DNA of 13,546 nucleotides from Caldilineaceae bacterium (GCA_015494005.1 WGCB01000007.1:1-13546); one strand, 5' to 3'. Positions 1 through 9,597 are shown, counted from the stretch's first letter. Notes: a model not told the origin generated them from the letters alone. Translations and numbers: made by a program.

Positions 1-188
1 TCGAGGCTTTGTGCTCCCAGGCTTGTGTCTGGTTTCACAAAGATGGCCTGTCGAGCTATTTTAGTAGAAGCCCCTGGGGAAGTCAAATTATGTTGGCGAA
101 CGGGATCTGTGTATCCTGAAGCCGTGAAGGAGGCTCAAAATTCGGTCGGGTCGCCTTGCGAGAGGGAACACTAGAGGGGACAAGCCAA

Positions 189-893
189 ATGAAAAATTTC
201 ACAAACAGGTCCTCTGGCCAAGCGTCAGGAGATGCTGGGGTGACCCGGTTGATCTTGGTTCGGCATGGAGAGACAGAGGCCAATGTGGAGCAGGTGTGGC
301 ACGGCTCCGCGGACGCGCCGCTCACCCCGCGGGGACAGCGGCAGGTGATCGCGACCGCCCGGCGCATCGCGGAGCTCCACCGGGAGCATCCCATCCAGGC
401 TTTCTACGTCTCTCCCTTGCCCCGGGCCCAGAGCACAGCCCAGGCCATCGGGGCAGCCATCGGCATGGAGCCGGTGGTGGAGCCGGATCTGCGGGAGTTC
501 AGCATTGGCGACTGGGAGGGACGTTCCTTCCAGGAGCTGGCCCAGGTGGAGCGGCTCTGGCAACGATGGCAGTCGGATCCCTCCTTCGCACCACCCAACG
601 GCGAATCTCCCATCCAGTTCAGCCAGCGGGTGCAGCGGGTCTTTCGACGTCTGGTGGAGCGGCACCTGGGGCAGACCATCCTGGTGGTGACCCACGGCGG
701 GGTGATCAGCAACCTGCTGGCCCAGTGGCTGGGGGGAGGTCCTGGCGACTGGGCGCGCTGGGACCCGCCCAACTGCGCCATCACCGTGCTGGAAAAGCGA
801 GACGGGGTGTGGCATCCGGTGTTGGTGAACGATGTGAGCCATCTGCGTTCTGCTGGGGTCTCGCCGAGTCCGTTGGCCGGTGATGGGACATAG
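189..893 (+). CDS. Histidine phosphatase family protein (phosphoglycerate mutase-like, GpmB/CobC type)
   Basis: A 234-residue cytosolic member of the histidine phosphatase superfamily. The signature LVRHGET is at residues 23-29 with the phospho-accepting His26. The second catalytic His is in VVTHGG (His169), a substrate-binding Arg is in SPLPRAQST (about Arg79), and the acidic residue of LREFSIGDWEG (Glu103) is the likely proton donor. Family members dephosphorylate small phosphoesters such as phosphoglycerate, alpha-ribazole phosphate or sugar phosphates; the substrate cannot be read from sequence. I chose ATG 189 because GAGGGGA (174-180) sits 8 bases upstream. An in-frame TTG at 156 would add 11 residues but has no ribosome site at a useful distance. 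The first 17 residues are Ser/Gly-rich and precede the fold. The gene stands alone, with a separate promoter following it. The family is clear; the exact activity is unknown. Confidence 0.9.
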   Translation: MKNFTNRSSGQASGDAGVTRLILVRHGETEANVEQVWHGSADAPLTPRGQRQVIATARRIAELHREHPIQAFYVSPLPRAQSTAQAIGAAIGMEPVVEPDLREFSIGDWEGRSFQELAQVERLWQRWQSDPSFAPPNGESPIQFSQRVQRVFRRLVERHLGQTILVVTHGGVISNLLAQWLGGGPGDWARWDPPNCAITVLEKRDGVWHPVLVNDVSHLRSAGVSPSPLAGDGT

Positions 894-900
894 GTCCCAT
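883..900 (+). other. Hairpin enclosing the stop codon of the phosphatase gene
   Basis: ATGGGAC (883-889) and GTCCCAT (894-900) form a perfect 7-bp stem, extendable by two G-U pairs. The 4-base loop ATAG contains the TAG stop codon. No T-run follows directly (TTGAAATCGG), so it is not a standard intrinsic terminator. It may protect the 3' end of the mRNA or act as a weak terminator. Confidence 0.45.
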
Positions 901-930
901 TGAAATCGGGGTTTTAGCGTAGAAAAAGTG

Positions 931-947
931 ACGAAATTCACGAAATT
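931..947 (+). repeat. Short tandem direct repeat upstream of the methyltransferase promoter
   Basis: ACGAAATT occurs twice with a 9-base period (931-938 and 940-947), in an AT-rich stretch that ends 25 bases before the -35 element at 973. It could be an UP-like element or a regulator half-site pair; with only two short copies it may also be chance. Confidence 0.35.
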
Positions 948-972
948 GGCCTCAAATTGACAGGATTGGGTA

Positions 973-1001
973 TTGAAATCCCTTCGCGGGGGTGCTATAA
1001 T
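973..1001 (+). promoter_or_regulatory. Strong sigma-70 promoter with extended -10, for the methyltransferase gene
   Basis: TTGAAA (973-978), a 17-base spacer and TATAAT (996-1001). TG at 993-994 gives an extended -10 (TGCTATAAT). Transcription should begin near 1008, leaving a leader of about 110 bases that contains the parS palindrome. A second -35-like TTGACA at 957-962 has no matching -10. This is one of the best promoter matches in the window. Confidence 0.8.
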
Positions 1002-1111
1002 GGGTCGAATTCTGCGAGGAGGTCAGACTCTCTCGCTCTTTTTTGTTGTGGTCCATTGGCTGTGATCGACTTCCCCCATCCCAAACTACTCCCGATCAAT
1101 GGTAAATTGTT

Positions 1112-1141
1112 CCTGGGATGTTTCACGTGAAACATCCCAGG
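1112..1141. other. parS: parS site: ParB/Spo0J binding centromere
   Basis: The 16-base core TGTTTCACGTGAAACA (1119-1134) matches the bacterial parS consensus TGTTNCACGTGAAACA at every position. It lies at the centre of a 30-bp perfect palindrome (1112-1141, centre between 1126 and 1127). ParB loads here as a CTP-dependent clamp and spreads, directing ParA-driven origin segregation and SMC loading. Chromosomal parS sites usually cluster near the replication origin, so this locus is probably origin-proximal (inference). I saw only this copy in the window. It overlaps the ATG of the next reading frame, which therefore reads MFHVKHP, a known hallmark of open reading frames that run through a parS site. 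Confidence 0.9.
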
Positions 1142-2152
1142 TTGGCAGGCGTCATGCCGGAAACCCAAGGCGTGCCCGTGGTCCAGGATCAATCCCAGAG
1201 TGTTGCGTTGAACGAGATTGTGAATTCGACAACAAATGGGTCTCCGGTCCCTGTTATCGATTACGAGGGCAGCGGCTACCGAAGGGATTTCTGGGAAGGC
1301 CAGGGGCGCGAGTACGAGGATGCCACGGAACGGCTGGCGCTTCGGCGTCTGTTGCCTTCGAGTGGCCGGCGCATCGCCGAGATCGGGGCTGGCTTTGGGC
1401 GGTTGGCTGATCTTTACCTGGGCTACGAGCAGATTGTCCTGTTCGACTATAGCCGAACACTTCTGCAGGACGCAGTTCAACAGTGGGGGCAAGATCCCCG
1501 CTTCGTCTTCGTGGCCGGGAACATCTACCAGCTTCCTTTGGCTTCCGGGGTGCTGGACACCCTGGTGATGGTGCGGGTGATGCACCACCTGGCCGATGTG
1601 CCCCAGGCCCTGGCTCAACTGCGCCGGGTGGTGCGTCCGGGGCATGTGGCCGTGCTGGAGTACGCCAACAAGCGCAACCTCAAGGCCCTGTTGCGCTGGA
1701 TGCTCGGTCGGCAGTCCTGGTCGCCCCTCTCTTCCGAGCCGGTGGAGTTCGTGGCGTTGAACTTCGACTTCCACCCGGACTGGATGGCAGAACAGACGGC
1801 CCGGGCCGGATTCCGTTGCCAGGAACGATTGGCCGTGTCCCACTTCCGCCTGCCAAGCTTGAAACGGCGGGTCCCTGCTGAGAAGCTGGCGACCCTGGAT
1901 GGGCTGCTCTTCCGGCCGGGGGGGCATTTTCCTCTCTCTCCCAGCGTCTTTGTCCGGGCGGTGGTCCAGGGCGAGGAGGCAGCCGACTCGCCAAAGGTAA
2001 CAGAACTGGGCGTGGCTGAGCTTTTCCGCTGCCCGACCTGTGGCACGGAGCCGCTGAGCCAGGTGGAGCCGGAGCTGGTCTCCTGTCCCCAGTGCGGCAG
2101 GCGCTACCAGCGTCACCGGCAGATCTGGGACTTCAAAGAACCTGTACCTTGA
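1118..2152 (+). CDS. Class I SAM-dependent methyltransferase with C-terminal Trm112-like zinc ribbon
   Basis: A 344-residue protein if read from ATG 1118. The Rossmann methyltransferase motif I, IAEIGAGFG, is at 86-94; the acidic end of strand 2 is Asp110 (VLFDYS); the post-motif LDTLVMVRVMHHL is at 146-158, followed by the usual RVVRPGHVAVLEY strand (170-182). This resembles Methyltransf_11/UbiE-like small-molecule or RNA methyltransferases. Residues 302-340 form a four-cysteine ribbon, CPTC (305-308) and CPQC (323-326), of the Trm112/YcaR type, normally found as a methyltransferase partner or fused domain. The start is uncertain. ATG 1118 lies inside the parS palindrome with no clear ribosome site, and ATG 1154 (residue 13) has only a weak AGG; similarity to the family begins near residue 48 in any case. 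Substrate unknown. It has its own strong promoter at 973-1001. Confidence 0.85.
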   Translation: MFHVKHPRLAGVMPETQGVPVVQDQSQSVALNEIVNSTTNGSPVPVIDYEGSGYRRDFWEGQGREYEDATERLALRRLLPSSGRRIAEIGAGFGRLADLYLGYEQIVLFDYSRTLLQDAVQQWGQDPRFVFVAGNIYQLPLASGVLDTLVMVRVMHHLADVPQALAQLRRVVRPGHVAVLEYANKRNLKALLRWMLGRQSWSPLSSEPVEFVALNFDFHPDWMAEQTARAGFRCQERLAVSHFRLPSLKRRVPAEKLATLDGLLFRPGGHFPLSPSVFVRAVVQGEEAADSPKVTELGVAELFRCPTCGTEPLSQVEPELVSCPQCGRRYQRHRQIWDFKEPVP

Positions 2153-2299
2153 GAACATGCTCTCGGCCGGCGATTGTATCGGTCTTTACTGCCCGGATTG
2201 GGAAAATGGGGTAGGCTGGAGACAGCGCCAAGCCCACAGTTTGGGAGGGTTTTTCTCAGATTTTGTCAGGAAAAGGTGTAACAAGGCGGCTATTCGGTG

Positions 2300-2346
2300 C
2301 ATCAAAGGAAGAGGGACAGCGTTCTTTCGCTCAGGATCCTTTGATG
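2300..2346. repeat. 10-bp perfect inverted repeat upstream of rpoD
   Basis: CATCAAAGGA (2300-2309) is exactly complementary in inverted order to TCCTTTGATG (2337-2346). The arms are separated by 27 bases, within which AGCG/CGCT can form a smaller inner hairpin. The right arm overlaps the candidate -35 (TTGATG, 2341-2346), so it could be an operator pair. It could instead be a hairpin ending the upstream transcript, although no T-run follows. Confidence 0.45.
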
Positions 2347-2369
2347 TTGAGTGGCCGAAAAAATAAGAT
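2341..2369 (+). promoter_or_regulatory. Candidate sigma-70 promoter for rpoD
   Basis: TTGATG (2341-2346), 17 bases, TAAGAT (2364-2369): four of six matches in each hexamer, in the most AT-rich part of the gap. The predicted leader is about 95 bases. This is a moderate match only. Confidence 0.35.
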
Positions 2370-2470
2370 TAGTTAAATTTTTGTTTAGGAACTATTTAGG
2401 TTGTTGCGGCGTCTTATTGTTGCAGTGTTTGGGGTAGGAACCATCCTGGTGAGTCAGGAGGCGGTACGAA

Positions 2471-3715
<1,245 letters not shown>

Positions 3716-3756
3716 TGCCCTCTGGAGCATCCGCTCCTGGGAAAGCGAGCAAAAGG

Positions 3757-3790
3757 AAAGCCCCGGTCTCGGAAGAGATCGGGGCTTTTT
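3757..3790 (+). terminator. Intrinsic terminator between convergent rpoD and gyrB
   Basis: A 14-bp stem (3757-3770 with 3775-3788, one G-T mismatch equivalent to G-U) closes a GGAA tetraloop (3771-3774). A T-run (3786-3790) and further T-rich sequence follow. It starts 41 bases after the rpoD stop. The A-rich left flank (AAAAGGAAAG) gives a broken T-run on the opposite strand, so it may also end the gyrB transcript. Confidence 0.9.
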
Positions 3791-3831
3791 GTTGTCTGTT
3801 TTTCTGTGCGAACCAGGTGGGGTCCCTGGGA

Positions 3832-5859
<2,028 letters not shown>

Positions 5860-5946
5860 TCACGAGCGGAGGCGTTCTTCACGGGGGCTACGCTGAGATG
5901 CTCGGCTGAGGCAAGGCAGTCCACGCCCGTGCCGGGCCTTGTGTTG

Positions 5947-6903
5947 CTATCCGTTTTGCTGCGCGCTCATCTTCTGGGCCATGACGATCAGCCGGGTGCG
6001 ATAGAAGACCAGGAGCGCCATGGCCAGGCCGGTGCCGATGAAGGCGTACAAGGGGATGGCGAGCCAGATCCCCGCCGCATTGGCCAGGGCCAGATTGCGC
6101 ATCAGCAGTCCGAAGCCCCAGGCGATCAGGGTGGTCAGCAGCACGAAGGCCAGGGTAGCGCCCAGGTTGTGCCGCACCAGGGTCATGCTCCGCCAGAGCG
6201 CCGTGCGCAGGGGCAGATCGTCCAGCACGATGGCCACCGGCACAAAGTACAGGTACAGGAAGATGGCCAGGGTCAGCCCGCTGAGGAGCAGCCCCACCAG
6301 GTTCCCGGCCAGGGGGTGGATGAGCCCGAACAGGCCCGCGGCCAGGGCTCCCGGCACGTAGAGGAGCGTCAAGGCCAGGGCCACCACCAGCACGAAGAGC
6401 ACCGCCCGGAACCAGTGGCGCAGCACCATCCGCACCAGGGAGCCAAGGGACGGGTTCTTCTCCCCTTCGCCCAGGGGCAGGGCCCGGGCCAGGAAGTTCA
6501 TGTAGATCACGCCCACCAGCAGGCCAAACAGGCCCAGGAGGGCGGCCAGTCCCCCAGCCACCACCAGGGAGCTGATGGAAATGCTCTCGGTCTGCAGCTC
6601 CGGCACGGCCACCATGATGCTGGGCACGTGGAAGAGGGAGCCGTTGACCAGCCCGTTCCACAGATTGGAATAGCGTCCCCAGGCCACCAGCATCTCCGCG
6701 ACCTGTCCCAGGAACACGGCGCTCTCCGGATCGACCTGGTCGGCCAACCCTGCGTAGAAACTCGCAACCCGCTCGAACAGGGGGGCGATACTCAGCCGTG
6801 GAGCAAACCGCAGGAAGATGTCCAGCAGGATGGGGAGTAGGAGCAGCTCGATGCGCCGCCCGATCAGCCGGTACCCGGCCGACAAGCTGTCAATGATACC
6901 CAA
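5947..6903 (-). CDS. Conserved-looking integral membrane protein of unknown function
   Basis: A 318-residue hydrophobic protein with about six predicted membrane helices, at roughly 18-33, 110-138, 164-192, 200-228, 248-268 and 275-302. A longer, less hydrophobic loop (34-109) follows the first helix, and the C-terminus is short and polar. The pattern GSLVRMVLRHWFRAVLF and the later LPLRTALWRSMTLVRHNLGATLAF resemble the repeated motif of uncharacterised membrane families such as DUF975/YciC-like or glycerophosphodiester-phosphodiesterase membrane domains. I cannot assign a family firmly or see catalytic residues. The start is TTG 6903, the only good candidate at the head of the frame; its ribosome site is weak (GAGAACG). 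It lies upstream of gyrB on the same strand and may be co-transcribed with it. Confidence 0.75.
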   Translation of the reverse strand: MGIIDSLSAGYRLIGRRIELLLLPILLDIFLRFAPRLSIAPLFERVASFYAGLADQVDPESAVFLGQVAEMLVAWGRYSNLWNGLVNGSLFHVPSIMVAVPELQTESISISSLVVAGGLAALLGLFGLLVGVIYMNFLARALPLGEGEKNPSLGSLVRMVLRHWFRAVLFVLVVALALTLLYVPGALAAGLFGLIHPLAGNLVGLLLSGLTLAIFLYLYFVPVAIVLDDLPLRTALWRSMTLVRHNLGATLAFVLLTTLIAWGFGLLMRNLALANAAGIWLAIPLYAFIGTGLAMALLVFYRTRLIVMAQKMSAQQNG

Positions 6904-7166
6904 GAAACGTTCTCGATTCCGTGTCGTCTGCGGGGCAAAGCCCCGGCCGTGGAGGTCGGTTCTGCCTACGCCTATTCTCGCAGAAAAATCCGACCCGTGC
7001 TTCCAATAAATGTTGTATGCTTTTGGGTGAGCCCAGCACAGAACTCATGCGCCGAACCAGGAGCAAACCAACCGTTTCTCCGCCTGGTTTCCCGCCGGGT
7101 GCTTGCCCTGTGCTCTCCGGAAAAAGCTCCCAGAGGGAGGCCATTTCCTCGCTTTTCAACAGGCTA

Positions 7167-7195
7167 ATTCTACCACAGATGGGGGAAAATGCGAA
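7167..7195 (-). promoter_or_regulatory. Candidate promoter for the membrane protein gene
   Basis: Read on the minus strand: TTCGCA (7195-7190), 17 bases, TAGAAT (7172-7167), with an extended TGG just before the -10. Matches are 4/6 and 5/6. Transcription would start near 7160, leaving a long leader of about 255 bases before the TTG at 6903. Confidence 0.5.
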
Positions 7196-7280
7196 GTTTT
7201 CCGCCGCCTGGATCAGAACATTCGTTCAAGGAGAAAACGCATGGCCATCAACCTTTCCGCAGGTTTGAGCTCCTGGATCG

Positions 7281-7310
7281 TTGACGAGGACGGACAGGGC
7301 CGGGTACAAT
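7281..7310 (+). promoter_or_regulatory. Sigma-70 promoter for murA
   Basis: TTGACG (7281-7286), 18 bases, TACAAT (7305-7310): five of six matches in each hexamer. The predicted start near 7317 leaves a short leader of about 45 bases to ATG 7361, which has GGAGG at 7351-7355. This supports the 7361 start over the in-frame ATG 7241. Confidence 0.65.
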
Positions 7311-7360
7311 TTCCTCCCAACCACGACGGCTTTCCGTCGCCCCACCACCGGGAGGACGCC

Positions 7361-8674
7361 ATGTCCACATTCATCATCGAGGGGGGCCACCCCATCCAGG
7401 GGACCATCGTCCCCAGCGGTAACAAGAACGCAGCCCTGCCCCTGGCCGCGGCCTGTCTGCTCACGGACGAGCCGGTGATCCTGCACAACATGCCCGACAT
7501 CGGGGACGTCCGCACCATGCTCCAGATCCTGGCCAGCCTGGGCGTGGACGTGGATCGCCAGGGGGATCGGGTCACCCTCTGCGCCCGGGGCGTGCACACC
7601 GCCGCGCCCGACCCCCAACTCTTCGCCCAAATTCGGGGCTCCCTCACCCTCATGGGGCCGCTGGTGGCCCGGCGGGGGCATTTCCTGGTGGAGAGCACGG
7701 CCGGCGGGGACGACATCGGCCGCCGGCGCATCGACACCCATCTCCAGGCCTTCCAGGCCCTGGGCGCCCGGATGGAGCACAACGGCCGTTTCGAGCTGAC
7801 GGCGCCCAGCCGCCTCGTCGGCCAGGACATCCTCCTGGACGAGTCGTCGGTGACGGCCACCGAGAACGCCATCATGGCCGCCGCCCTGGCCCGGGGCACC
7901 ACGGTCCTGCGCAACGCGGCCAGCGAGCCCCACGTCCAGGAGCTCTGTCACCTGCTGGTGGCCATGGGCTGCCCCATCCAGGGCATCGGCAGCAACACCC
8001 TGACCATCCACGGCCAGGACCGACTGGGCGGCGCGGAGGTGTGGGTGGGGCCCGACTTCGTGGAGGTGGGGAGCTACATCGGCCTGGGAGCCATCACCCC
8101 GGGAGAGCTGCGCATCGCCGGCGTGGTCCCGGATCACCTGCGCATGATCGAGATGGTCTTCGTGGACCGGCTGGGGGTGCAGATGCACCTGGAGAAGGAT
8201 CCCCAGGCCCCCAACGGCACGGGCTACACCCTGGTGGTGGCCGGCGAGCAGTCCCTGGCCGTGAAGCCGGACTTCGGCGGGGCCGTGCCCAAGATCGACG
8301 ATGCCCCCTGGCCGGCCTTCCCGCCGGACCTGATGAGCATCGCCCTGGTGGTGGCCACCCAGGCCGAGGGCACGGTGATCATCCACGAGAAGATGTACGA
8401 GAGCCGCCTCTACTTCGTGGACAAGCTGGTCTCCATGGGCGCCCAGATCATCCTCTGCGATCCTCACCGGGCCGTGGTGGTGGGGCCTCGACGCCTGGTG
8501 GGCCAGCCGGTGAGCAGCCCGGACATCCGGGCCGGCATGGCCCTGGTCCTGGCCGCCCTGGCCGCGGACGGGGTGACCACCATCGGCAACATCCAGCAGA
8601 TCGACCGGGGCTACCAACAGATCGACCGCAAGCTCCAGGCCCTGGGCGCCCAGATCCAGCGGGTGGAGTCCTGA
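7361..8674 (+). CDS. murA: UDP-N-acetylglucosamine 1-carboxyvinyltransferase (MurA), Asp-type active site
   Basis: A 437-residue EPSP-synthase-fold enzyme that transfers enolpyruvate from PEP to UDP-GlcNAc, the first committed step of peptidoglycan synthesis in the cytosol. Visible residues are [14 protein letters not shown] (18-30) with Lys22 and Asn23, [14 protein letters not shown] (91-104) with Arg92, FPPDLMS with Asp323, and [11 protein letters not shown] (388-398) with Arg390. The flexible active-site loop reads [15 protein letters not shown] (113-127): Asp117 occupies the place of the catalytic Cys115 of E. coli (GGCTIG). This Asp form occurs in mycobacteria, Chlamydia and Borrelia and makes the enzyme insensitive to fosfomycin. 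ATG 7361 is preceded by GGAGG with 5-base spacing and a good promoter. An in-frame ATG at 7241 with AAGGAG would add 40 residues unlike any MurA N-terminus. No other mur genes are nearby. Confidence 0.93.
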   Translation: MSTFIIEGGHPIQGTIVPSGNKNAALPLAAACLLTDEPVILHNMPDIGDVRTMLQILASLGVDVDRQGDRVTLCARGVHTAAPDPQLFAQIRGSLTLMGPLVARRGHFLVESTAGGDDIGRRRIDTHLQAFQALGARMEHNGRFELTAPSRLVGQDILLDESSVTATENAIMAAALARGTTVLRNAASEPHVQELCHLLVAMGCPIQGIGSNTLTIHGQDRLGGAEVWVGPDFVEVGSYIGLGAITPGELRIAGVVPDHLRMIEMVFVDRLGVQMHLEKDPQAPNGTGYTLVVAGEQSLAVKPDFGGAVPKIDDAPWPAFPPDLMSIALVVATQAEGTVIIHEKMYESRLYFVDKLVSMGAQIILCDPHRAVVVGPRRLVGQPVSSPDIRAGMALVLAALAADGVTTIGNIQQIDRGYQQIDRKLQALGAQIQRVES

Positions 8675-8740
8675 GCCTGGGCGGCTTCCCCTTTCCATTG
8701 ACCCGCGTCGGCCCGTATTTTCCCGCCCCGTTTTCTCGCG

Positions 8741-8769
8741 TTGACATTCCACTCTATCCTCTCTATAAT
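8741..8769 (+). promoter_or_regulatory. Perfect-consensus sigma-70 promoter of the gntR-ygeY-arcC-ygeW operon
   Basis: TTGACA (8741-8746), exactly 17 bases, TATAAT (8764-8769): all twelve positions match the consensus. Transcription should start near 8776, inside the first palindromic operator. Such a strong promoter with operators on the start site fits tight repression and strong induction. Confidence 0.92.
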
Positions 8770-8796
8770 TTGTCTGACAACTCGGTTGTCTGACAA
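8770..8796. promoter_or_regulatory. Tandem palindromic operators for the GntR regulator
   Basis: TTGTCTGACAA occurs at 8770-8780 and again at 8786-8796. Each copy is a perfect palindrome around a central T, and each is followed by C; the centres are 16 bases apart. The core GTCTGAC fits the GTNNNAC pattern bound by GntR-family winged helices. The copies start directly after the -10 and cover the expected transcription start, so a bound repressor would block initiation. Autoregulation by the following gene product is inferred from position. Confidence 0.82.
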
Positions 8797-8871
8797 CTCT
8801 CTCCCTCGAGAATTCCGTCCCAGGACGCCGCTCACCGGCGGCCCGTCTCCCCTCCACCGACTCTGGAGGCC

Positions 8872-9597
8872 ATGAAAACACAACCGCGGTACATCCAAGC
8901 CGAGATCCGGCTGCACAACCTACTGGAGACGGGCGGCTATCGTCCTGGGGACAAGCTGCCCCCGGAGCCGGAGCTGGCCAAGCAGATCGGCGTGAGCAGA
9001 GCCACCCTGCGGGAGGCCCTGCGCAGCTTCGAGCAGCAGGGGTTGATCCAGCGCAAACAGGGCGTGGGCACCTTCCTGACCCCCCGGCCTGTCTACGCGG
9101 AGAGCGGCCTGGAGAGCCTGGAGTCCATCGAGATGGTGTTGCGGGGGCGAGGGCTGGCCGTGCAGGTCTGCCAGCGGACCCCCCGGCAGGAGCGGGCCCT
9201 GCCCAAGGCCGCCCACCGCCTGGGCATCCCCGAGGGCGCGCCGGTGACGGTGGTCAGCAGCACCTACGCGGTGGAAGACGCGCCGGTGGCCTACATCCTG
9301 GAGGTGACGCCGGCGACCTGGATCCCCCTGAACGAGGCCCACGCTCTGGACGGCTCCTTGCTGGACTGGATGCTGGCCGACCGGGTGCGCTTCCCGGTCT
9401 CCTACGCCCGGGCTCACATCGCGCCGGTCCACGGCAGCCCGGAGATCTGCGAAGCCCTGCGGGTGGGGCCCACGGATCCGCTCTTTTTCCTGGAGCAGAC
9501 TGCCCACGACGGCGACCATCGCCCCCTGTACTATTCCCGCAACTACTACGTGCCCAGCTATTTTGACTTCCACGTGATCCGCCGGCCCCAGGCGTGA
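8872..9597 (+). CDS. GntR-family transcriptional regulator with UTRA ligand domain (HutC subfamily)
   Basis: A 241-residue regulator. The N-terminal winged helix-turn-helix (about 5-72) shows the classic GntR pattern: YRPGDKLPPEPELAKQIG (23-40), VSRATLREALRSFEQQGLI (41-59), then the wing RKQGVGTFL (61-69). The remainder (about 90-238) has the UTRA/chorismate-lyase-like fold pattern, with APVTVVSSTY, AVEDAPVAYILEV and the closing PLYYSRNYYVPSYFDFHV. UTRA domains bind small metabolites that release or alter DNA binding. The gene follows a consensus promoter with two GTNNNAC palindromes and precedes ygeY, arcC and ygeW, so it most likely represses its own operon and is induced by a ureido or purine-derived metabolite (inference). 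ATG 8872 follows GGAGG with only 2 bases of spacing, which is unusually short, yet no better start exists. Confidence 0.92.
   Translation: MKTQPRYIQAEIRLHNLLETGGYRPGDKLPPEPELAKQIGVSRATLREALRSFEQQGLIQRKQGVGTFLTPRPVYAESGLESLESIEMVLRGRGLAVQVCQRTPRQERALPKAAHRLGIPEGAPVTVVSSTYAVEDAPVAYILEVTPATWIPLNEAHALDGSLLDWMLADRVRFPVSYARAHIAPVHGSPEICEALRVGPTDPLFFLEQTAHDGDHRPLYYSRNYYVPSYFDFHVIRRPQA

Larger units (their letters stand above)
2153..2470 (+). other. Gene-free leader/promoter region of rpoD (318 bases)
   Basis: No convincing gene. A 69-codon frame (2157-2366) has no ribosome site and no recognisable motif. The region becomes AT-rich at 2350-2400, as expected for promoter DNA, and holds a 10-bp inverted repeat (2300-2346), a candidate promoter and a TTTAGG direct repeat (2385-2390, 2395-2400). 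It ends with the strong rpoD ribosome site AGGAGG (2456-2461). Confidence 0.6.
6904..7360. other. Divergent intergenic region between the membrane protein gene and murA
   Basis: 457 bases with no gene I can support on either strand. The region is less GC-rich than its neighbours (for example 6995-7030 and 7150-7205). It holds a likely promoter for each direction. A 40-codon in-frame extension of murA (7241-7360) has a good ribosome site but overlaps the murA promoter. An 89-codon minus frame (6890-7159) shows no motif and overlaps the start of the membrane protein gene. Confidence 0.6.

Noticed and set aside
1..188. Open frame from the left edge to about 173, and an AAGGAGG ribosome-like site at 127-133
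   Set aside because: The translated frame shows no recognisable motif, and no start codon lies at a proper distance after AAGGAGG. I do not call a gene there.
995..2158. 387-codon minus-strand frame opposite the methyltransferase
   Set aside because: It is the antisense of a well-supported gene in high-GC DNA, has His/Gln/Pro-rich low-quality composition, and carries no domain pattern.
2157..2366. 69-codon frame after the methyltransferase gene
   Set aside because: No ribosome site, no homology-like pattern, and it spans the inverted repeat and promoter region of rpoD.
6890..7159. 89-codon minus-strand frame ahead of the membrane protein gene
   Set aside because: It overlaps the start of that gene in another frame and lacks motifs. 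Its first codon falls at the predicted transcription start, leaving no room for a ribosome site.
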